Positions 56,520-64,000 of a DNA stretch of 64,000 nucleotides are shown here, one piece after another. The stretch lies in assembly GCA_946122785.1 (NCBI GenBank), contig CAMGYJ010000009.1, positions 3,688,937 to 3,752,936 of the forward strand, given 5' to 3'. This DNA comes from Linum tenue. Lineage: Eukaryota > Streptophyta > Magnoliopsida > Malpighiales > Linaceae. The notes under the pieces were generated by a model. That model did not search any database and was not told where the DNA came from. It was given only the letters and a program-made list of their open reading frames with translations. Both the position numbers and the translations under genes were made by a program. Within the stretch, counting starts at the first letter, position 1, and the number at the start of each line of letters is the position of its first letter.

Positions 56520-59500
56520 ATGCAGCACCAGCAGCAAAGGCTGAAGCAGCAGCAGCAGGCTTTGATGCACCAAGCTCTCCTCCAGCAGCAACAGTCTCTC
56601 TACCATCCGGGCCTCCTCGCTCCCCCTCAGGTACCCCCCCCCTTTCCATCTCGGTTGCTCTAGGGTTTTGATCGCCAGCTGCGATTTTTTTTTTTGCTGG
56701 GTGATTGGGTTGAACGTGTGATTGTGACTTGGAAATTTTGCGATTTCTAGGGTTACTTCTTTTGTTTGGAGTCTAGAATGTGATTTTGGGAAGGATTTTC
56801 TTGGGTTGATCGGGGGGTTTGGAAAGCTCGACTCGGGTAGGATAGTGGTAACTCTGCTGTTTTATTTTACCCGTTAAAGTACTCCTTTCTAGCTTATTTT
56901 AGTAAAGTGTGAGATTTTTAGGCGACCCTTGTTGTTTGTTACTATGTTTAGCGCGTTGGATGGATTCATTTGTACATAGCTTTGCTGCATTGCTGCTTAC
57001 TCAGCGTGGGTTTTTACTTTGGCAATGTTCTTGTTTAGGCTGTAGTTAAGGGTTGCTGTTGTTTAATTGTCCATTTAATCCCTATCGGTAGCTCTGTACG
57101 TTCTAGCTTGACATGATATGGGCTATGTATGGAGTAAAGGCTTCTCCTTTTTTGTTCTGCACTACTTTGTTTTGAACTTTTTAATTTTCTTTGCAGATTG
57201 AACCGATTCCGAGTGGAAATCTGCCTCCTGGTTTTGATCCAAGCACATGCCGCAGTGTGTGAGTGTTTTGTATTATAGTCTCACCGCATTGTTATTCTTA
57301 CGTTTCTCTACCATAGCTTGAGTGTTTTCTTTCCACCTCGTTCAGTGGTCTTCTTCTTATACCAAGAATAGTTGGTGCTGTTTCTATGGCATAGTAATTA
57401 ATGATTTCATTTCTACTGAATAATTGGCAACTAGACTTGCGCACTCCTTACTTTTGCTATAAGCTATAAAAAAATAGGGCAGGTACTGAATAATGTTGAT
57501 CAAGTTGTTGGTGTATTTCCGCACTTCCTTGCTTTGTGATAGTCGTGGAAGTCTGCTTATATCTTTACTTATATATATTTTTTCTTCCTTTCTTTTTAAA
57601 ATTCTAGTTTCTGTATTCTTGTAAAATTTACAGGTACGTGGGGAACATCCATACTCAGGTGACTGAACCACTTCTCCAAGAGGTGTTTGCCAGTACTGGC
57701 CCCGTCGAGGGTTGCAAGCTTATACGAAAGGAAAAGGTGAATTCTTCAGCTATTTGATTCTGATAACCACATGTTGTATTTAGCTTCAATTTGAGATTTG
57801 TTCAGAAATTCCAATCTGACTGTCGCCTCCGTGTTTGCATTATGTGGTAGCAGTCCTCCTATGGTTTTATTCACTACTTTGATCGCCGATCAGCTGCTAT
57901 TGCAATAGTATCTCTCAATGGGAGACACTTGTAAGTTTTGTAGCCTGTTCCTCTGCCATTATTTTGATTCTGCCTTATACTGGTGATATTCATGGGATGT
58001 CTTACTGTTGATGGGAATTTCAGATTTGGCCAACCTATTAAAGTTAACTGGGCCTATGCTAGTGGTCAGAGGGAAGATACCTCAAGTAGGTCTTATGGTT
58101 GTGTTTTTGGGTTGATATTTGTGGTTTACTGGATTTTGTAAACCCTAAGTAATGTCTGTGATGTGCAGGCCACTTTAACATTTTTGTTGGAGATTTGAGT
58201 CCGGAGGTTACTGATGCAACACTGTTTGCATGCTTTTCCGTTTTCCCCAGTTGCTCGTAAGTTTCTCTTCAGTTATTTCTGTTGTCTTGCAAGTTAAGCT
58301 CAAATGTTGAAATTTCTCAAAGTGCGAATTAACCTTGTGTTGTATCAGTGACGCAAGAGTTATGTGGGATCAGAAGACTGGACGTTCTAGAGGGTTTGGC
58401 TTTGTTTCTTTCCGTAATCAACAGGTGGTGCTTGTTAACTTTGGCATATTTTGGCATTACAATTGATGTTTATCATTATACTTATGTGCCATTTGCCTGT
58501 ACAGGATGCCCAAAGTGCAATAAATGATCTAACAGGTATGTGTGGGAGGAGAAAATTTGCTGATTTCGACTATTAAACAATGTTCCGTTCTTTTTTCAGT
58601 TGCCTTCTCGCTTATGCAAATGGCCTTCTAATCTTTATTCAGGAAAGTGGCTTGGTAGTAGGCAGATAAGGTGCAACTGGGCGACAAAAGGTGCTGGATC
58701 CAATGATGACAAGCAAAGCTCAGATGCCAAGAGTGTTGTTGAATTAACTAATGGCTCATCAGGTCTGTTGGCATTTTGACTTCATTGGAGATTATATAAT
58801 ATATCTTTTGTTACAAAGTTTTGTCATTCATCTACACTGGTTATGCAGAAGATGGAAAAGAGCCAATTAACAGTGATGCTCCTGAGAATAATCCCCAGTA
58901 CACAACTGTCTATGTTGGTAACCTTGCTCCAGAGGTAAGAATAATTCCTTCTTGCTTGTGTATTTTTAGATGGTTAGCTTGTTACCTATGACTCTGAGTG
59001 ACCTGAGAGACTTGTGCTGTTGCTCATTTGGCAGGCTACCCAGCTCGATCTCCATCGCCACTTTCACTCTCTTGGTGCTGGGGTCATCGAGGAGGTTCGT
59101 GTTCAGCGTGACAAGGGATTCGGTTTCGTAAGGTACAGTACTCATGCTGAGGCTGCTCTTGCCATTCAGATGGGGAACACGCAATCCCTTCTCTGCGGGA
59201 AGCCGATAAAGGTAGGTTTTATTAGTATTCTTCATCTGTTTCATCTTCTCTTCTTCCTTCATACATTGTGTCTTATATACTAGAGTATTCCACTTTGGTA
59301 GTGCTCTTGGGGAAGCAAACCGACTCCACCTGGGACCAGTTCAAATCCACTCCCACCTCCAGCCGCAGTTCCAATGCCTGGCCTCACTGCAACTGATCTA
59401 TTGGCATATGAACGCCAGCTAGCCATGAGCAAGATGGGCGGCGTTCACGCTTTGATGCACCCACACGGTCAGCATCATCCTCTCAAACAAGCAGGCATGG

Positions 59501-59586
59501 GGATGAGCGCTGGAGCAAGCCAGGCTATTTATGATGGCGGTTTCCAGAGCGTTGCTGCTGCCCAGCAACTTATGTATTATCAGTAA
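56520..59586 (+). CDS. UBP1: UBP1 (oligouridylate-binding protein), copy B
   Basis: Twelve exons give 425 residues: 56520-56630, 57197-57258, 57634-57736, 57854-57930, 58024-58085, 58169-58256, 58349-58424, 58505-58535, 58643-58762, 58849-58934, 59035-59211, 59302-59586. All introns are GT-AG. The exon structure is identical to copy A. It has the same three RRMs (VYVGNI, IFVGDL, VYVGNL) and C-terminal LMYYQ. The N-terminus has a longer glutamine run (KQQQQ) from a CAG repeat, which accounts for the extra eight residues there. The last intron has a normal GT donor at 59212. This copy shows no defects and is probably fully functional. Intron and UTR similarity with copy A indicates duplication of the whole gene. 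Confidence 0.94.
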
Positions 59587-59995
59587 TAATTTGCTCTTTC
59601 TACTCTTTCTGAGGCTTCGTGAGGATTTATGGGAATAGATGTTTTAGGAGAGCCTTTTCTTCTGTCTCTGGTGTGGTGAAATGAGTGTTCACCCGCAAGA
59701 TATATATATGATGATCACTCGAGTGTGCAAATCTGTATTGGGGAGATGTAATGCCATCTGTAATGTCTTTCTTTGCGGTGTTATAACTTTTGGTCATGGT
59801 CACTATTACACTGTTGTAGGGATGAGGGAGTTCATGATGTCAGTAAGGGGAGGGGAGTTCGGTGTTTTTTTAGCATTTTAGTAGTTCTACTGTACGATGA
59901 TGCTCTCGTGATTTGCTTTTACAGCAATTTGTCTCTTGTTCAGATGTTATCTAAAGTACTTGAAGGCTTCATGCCATCCTTTTCCGCTTTCTTCC

Positions 59996-60001
59996 AATAA
60001 A
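59996..60001 (+). terminator. Poly(A) signal of UBP1 copy B
   Basis: AATAAA about 410 bp after the stop codon, in the same context (TTCCAATAAATTA) as copy A. Confidence 0.6.
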
Positions 60002-60529
60002 TTATAGTGTTGACACTTGACTTTTTATATAATTTCAATATTTCATCGAACGTGCTTTATTTTGGCAAGGTTGTTACTTGTTAGTGGTGGCATCTTATCA
60101 GCTTTCGTTTGTTCCAATTTAATGATCCCACAGTTGTAGTGGTCAGGAGGATCTATGATCATACTGATGAAGAGGTCGAGAGTCGAAACTGCATCGATTC
60201 AGTTTGGTCTTATATTGATTACTACAATCCAGTTTCCAAGCTAAGAAAAGAGTTCGAGAGTCAAAACTATAATCATTCGAAATTTGATGCAAAACGTAAA
60301 TTCAGCTCAAAATAGTAGCTGAATTTGGCGGGAGTCGACACACTGGATGCCTCAGACTGATATTGAAGTATGAAAGCAGGCAAAATAAAGCTCAAGGAAC
60401 ATTGGTAGTTAATACAGCATTATCCACCACATAAGATGTCCAGGGTATGGGCATTACCAACAGGATTGAACAAAAAACAGAAGTTACCAGAGGTTGAAAG
60501 ATCCAACTCTACTTAATCTACCTGGCTTT
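60002..60529. other. Intergenic spacer between convergent UBP1-B and FLU
   Basis: Contains the end of the UBP1-B transcript region and the presumed FLU 3'UTR (- strand). A 68-codon open frame at 60109-60315 resembles nothing I recognise. Confidence 0.5.
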
Positions 60530-62658
60530 TCAGTCGGTTTCAAGTCTTGCAATGTACTGATCATAGAACTTCCCAGCTTGCTCAAGGTCTCCAAGTTCAG
60601 TGTAACAGTCTGCAATAGCTCCATAAGCTTCCGTATTACCAGACTCTTCCCCTTCCCGCTTTGATATCGCCAGAACCATCATATGGTACTGTATCGCATC
60701 CAGATACTGCCCCTGCCTTTGCAGCGAGGCTCCTGAACAACAAACCAGATTCTCAGTCAACTAACACACTATACTATGGGTGAAACTGGTTAAGGATACG
60801 CAATAAAACAAACCTAAGCCTCTTGCAGCCTTTTTCTCCTCTATGGGGTCATTCAAATCTTGAGCAAGTGTAAGGGCTGCCTTGAACTCATCGAAGGCCT
60901 TCTGCGGATCTTGGTTCCTCAAATAGTTCTTCCCACTCTTCAAACGGGAGATCAGTTCTTGCTTCCTCGAATCAATTATCACTTCATCTGAGATCCTGCT
61001 GCCAACAGGTGCATAGCTAAGCGTGGGGGCGTATGACTCTATCTTGGCTTGTCTTCTTAGGGCAGCATTGATCTGGCGTAGTTGCTCGTTCAGACGCTTC
61101 AGTTCTCCTTTCCTCTGCCGTGCGAGCAAACCTATGACGTGAGTGGCAAACTATTCATGAAGGCTCCCAGTTTCTCATTCATTTCAATGATGAGGTGTGA
61201 ATTAACCGCCACCATTTTTGTAATCGACCCCAGAAAATTGATAGGCTCTACTACCGTGTATTTACTAGAGAACCTCTCTAATGACATGAAGAAAGGATTA
61301 TATGATGTCAAACCTCCAACAGTGGCTCCAACCACAGCGACAAATAGTAGCACGGGCATGGTCATGAAAGAGTTGCTGTCAGCCTCACATGTTTGAGCCA
61401 GGGCTTCAGAAGGAGCAGCCATGACGAAAGCATTAGTCAACAATGCTACTGCTGAAGATCTTAAGTACATTTGTCCCTGCAAATCATGTAACAGGCATGG
61501 TAAGGGAAGGGTTATAAAACTGTCACAATATAAGGTCCTTAATGGAAAATTCAGCTTGTAAACTTCAACTTTCTTGATCAATAGCCAGAGAGACTTTATA
61601 GGGTTGCAGACCTAAAACATGGCTCAACATTATATACCTTACAGCTTGAATGGGAAGGATCACAGATTTGCTACAGTGTTAATGACAGCATTCTAGGTGA
61701 TTAAAGCATAGTGTAATTAGTTCAAGGTGATGAATTTATGATTTTTTGCTTTCTCGTATGCATACTAAGGCCTTACAAGCAGAAGCATTAAGGAAACTCA
61801 ATCAAGCAACAGTTTGGACTCTCACACAGATGATAAAGGGACTCACCATCGTACCTGATGAGCTGAAAATAGGTTAAGAAGCACATCTCGATTTTCACTG
61901 GACGAATGCCTTGGATTTCTACCCAGTAATATCTGCCTAGTAACAGAAGGTACGGTAGAGGCATCTCTAGATGATAATGGTAACGTCGACTTGCCTACTT
62001 TGAACAGCCCACAAGGCAACTTCCCTTTCCCTGCATAGATAGATAAAATGAAGAAACCACTTTAGATATGCAAGATCAACAATGCGACATCAAATCATCC
62101 AAACTTCTCCGATCCCAATCCGTTTCGCGCTAAACCTTGACATGAATTTTACAACAGAACCAACGATGCATCAATCATCCGAGCACAACAAAATTCAGTA
62201 CTCAATCTTCACACTATTTTTCTTTAACTATTGGCTTCACATGCTGCAGTGAGCTCTTCTATCCAGTACTACGTGAGACTTCTTCTAATCACGATTAACA
62301 CTCCCCTAAACTCACGGACACCAGCAAATTTAAGATAAATGCAGCACCAGAAACCAGAACAGACCTACCATTACCAAAATCTCGAGGAAGATCAGCACTT
62401 AAACAACTCTAACAAAAACCCAATTCCAGATTCAACGGAAGGCATTTCGCATTTCCTTTACACTCTACTTTCCACTTCTAAACTTCGGAACGAACACCAA
62501 GTTACAGGGTCGAGTGAGAGAGCTAGGCAACCTCAAGTGAGAAGGGATTTCAGTGCGAAAAATGTGCTGGGAATGGAGTACTAACCGGGGAGATGGGATT
62601 GGGCGGAAACGAAGAGATCAGGTGGCGGAGAAGCAAAGCAACGGATTGCCACCGCCAT
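60530..62658 (-). CDS. FLU: FLU (FLUORESCENT IN BLUE LIGHT), chloroplast TPR protein
   Basis: Five exons on the - strand (62658-62586, 62030-61855, 61476-61314, 61131-60814, 60732-60530) give 310 residues with consistent phases and GT-AG introns. FLU is a plastid-membrane negative regulator of tetrapyrrole synthesis: it binds glutamyl-tRNA reductase and stops protochlorophyllide building up in the dark. Residues 1 to about 80 are a Ser/Arg-rich transit peptide (MAVAIRCFASPPPDLF). A hydrophobic segment (PVLLFVAVVGATVGG) lies at about 124-138. A coiled coil follows (RQRKGELKRLNEQLRQINAA). The C-terminal TPR region contains GLGASLQRQGQYLDAIQYHM and GAIADCYTELGDLEQAGKFY, ending YIARLETD. Length and C-terminus agree closely with known FLU proteins. 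A Mutator-like MITE lies 145 bp upstream. Confidence 0.95.
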
Positions 62659-62794
62659 TGATCTTTCCTCTTGTGCTTCTGAATATCTTGATGATAACTG
62701 ATAAGGAAGCGGTTCCCTTTTTCCTGACTGTTGGCCTCTTCACTGCACTTCTGGTGGGCGGGTAGCGTAATCGGTTTGGGATAAACTAAAATAA

Positions 62795-63185
62795 AATAAA
62801 AAAGGGCAATGTCTATTTTTTACCCAAACCTTTTTCAAATTCTTTTATTTTAACCAAACTTATTGAATTCCTAAAAATTATCCAAAAGTTAACTCTCCGT
62901 CAACTTTTCTGTTAGTAATACTGACTAAGTATGACCATAATGAGTTGACTTCCTACGTGGCGGTCAGAATACCATCATTTACTATTTTTAATAAAAAGAT
63001 TATCAAAAAACAAAACAAAATCTCACCTCTCACGTGGACGAAATAAGTAACGGTAACAGAATGAATGCCCAGACTTTGATAAATTATAATACGTTTGGAT
63101 AATAAATAGAATTTCTATAGGTTTGGTTAAAATAAAAGAATCTGAAAAAGATTTGGGTAAAAAATAGACATTGCCCAATAAAAAA
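62795..63185. mobile_element. Mutator-like MITE, 373 bp with 9-bp TSD, upstream of FLU
   Basis: The element lies at 62804-63176, flanked by AATAAAAAA (62795-62803 and 63177-63185). Inverted ends are about 65 bp: GGGCAATGTCTATTTTTTAC and its near-identical complement, then TCTTTTTCARATTCTTTTAT on both arms. The flanks are A-rich, so the TSD is less informative than elsewhere, but the inverted ends are clear. It is non-coding. Confidence 0.82.
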
Positions 63186-64000
63186 AACCGAGCTCCATTC
63201 TTCTCTTCTCTCTTTTTACGGTTTTGTCATTTAGCTTCTTTTAAAAATTGGACGGGCCGGATCTCTGGGCTCGACGAGGACCACCAACACTATTAGGTTT
63301 CCGAATTACCAGAAGGCCCATAGGTTGAGGCCCAATAGATTCAATCTAATAGCGCACACCATTAACGTACAAAGAAAAACAATATTTTTTGTACAATATA
63401 TTTACATACATGCAACCACATAAGATAATTACATATCAATATTCTTTGATACGAGATCATCAAAATCAATCCATTTTTCAACACAAGCTCTTAAAATTTC
63501 ACGAATCAATCCATTACGTAATTAGTGTGTGCTTTATAGCGGCTGAACTATCTTTTTGTACGTAATTTAGAGCATACTATAGTTTTCTATTACTATATAT
63601 CTATCAATTTTGTGTTGGCCACGAAAGTGTGACATAAGAACTTTTCAAAATTAATTAATTAAGGAAGCGGTATTTCACACATACACGTAGCCGGCGGTGA
63701 TTGGATCCAGATCCAATAATTCAGCCAAATCCCTCAACTTGGGGAGTTGACAGGATGCAAACACAAACCAGTCCCCTCCATTTTGAGATCCTTAAAACAA
63801 AACAAAACAACAACAAAAAAAGAAAAATCACAATAATTCAAAGAATTAAATTCCCCTTTACAAAAAAAAAAAAAAAAAGAAAAAAGAAGAAATTCCCAGT
63901 GTGAATAATCGATTGCTTTCCCAGATCAATTTTGCATCCAGTAGCTTGTAAGGACCACCGGCGGTTCCCGTTTCGATTTATCGCGTGCTTGTAATAACAA
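63186..64000. other. Intergenic DNA, no gene recognised
   Basis: AT-rich with an A-rich tract near 63850. A GC-richer end (63940-64000) could be the edge of a neighbouring gene outside the window, but nothing is recognisable. Confidence 0.45.

Noticed and set aside
60109..60315. 68-codon + frame between UBP1-B and FLU
   Set aside because: No homology, no start context, and it lies between two convergent transcripts; probably chance.
1..64000. CRISPR arrays, operons, phage or bacterial gene clusters
   Set aside because: The window is plant nuclear DNA; repeats are transposons and minisatellites, without the regular spacer structure of CRISPR.

Overview
This is nuclear DNA of a eudicot plant; the species cannot be told from the sequence. 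The evidence is spliced genes with GT-AG introns and plant-specific products (a JAZ repressor with TIFY and Jas motifs, the chloroplast regulator FLU, oligouridylate-binding UBP1 proteins), a plant-type U1 snRNA promoter, and AT-rich intergenic DNA full of plant transposon families. Gene density is low: four protein-coding genes and one intact-looking U1 snRNA gene account for most host function.

Layout. 1-28 kb: no convincing host gene. It is a mosaic of transposons, many with intact target-site duplications (TSDs): a degenerate LINE end (about 1.04-2.07 kb), a 3.76-kb Mutator-like element carrying a kinase-like exon (2.54-6.31 kb), five hAT elements, a Tourist-type MITE, a complete 291-bp TRIM retrotransposon, a repeated Mutator-like family at 15, 17.4-19.8 and 22 kb (the middle copy interrupted by a hAT and carrying a 51-bp minisatellite), and a 1.46-kb Mutator-like element at 24.8-26.2 kb. 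28.3-29.2 kb: JAZ gene, + strand. 29.5-41.9 kb: transposon relics (an 11-bp-flanked element, a 5'-truncated LINE, Gypsy gag remnants, a decayed PIF/Harbinger element). 42.2-44.9 kb and 56.5-59.6 kb: two tandemly duplicated 12-exon UBP1 genes, + strand. Between them lie a tandem pair of U1 snRNA loci (45.77 and 46.34 kb), a decayed + strand LINE and a nearly complete 6.4-kb LINE on the - strand. 60.5-62.7 kb: FLU, - strand, with a 373-bp Mutator-like MITE 145 bp upstream of its start codon.

Function. JAZ represses jasmonate responses. FLU restrains chlorophyll precursor synthesis in the dark. The UBP1 pair are TIA-1-like proteins that bind U-rich introns and 3'UTRs. The U1 locus makes the RNA that recognises 5' splice sites. 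The genes do not form a pathway or cluster, and I saw no undescribed multi-gene system. The most unusual points are: UBP1 copy A has a GC instead of a GT donor at its last intron; the second U1 locus has a changed 5'-splice-site recognition segment; the Mutator-like element at 2.5-6.3 kb carries a CDPK-like kinase exon; and the 51-bp minisatellite stays open in several frames.
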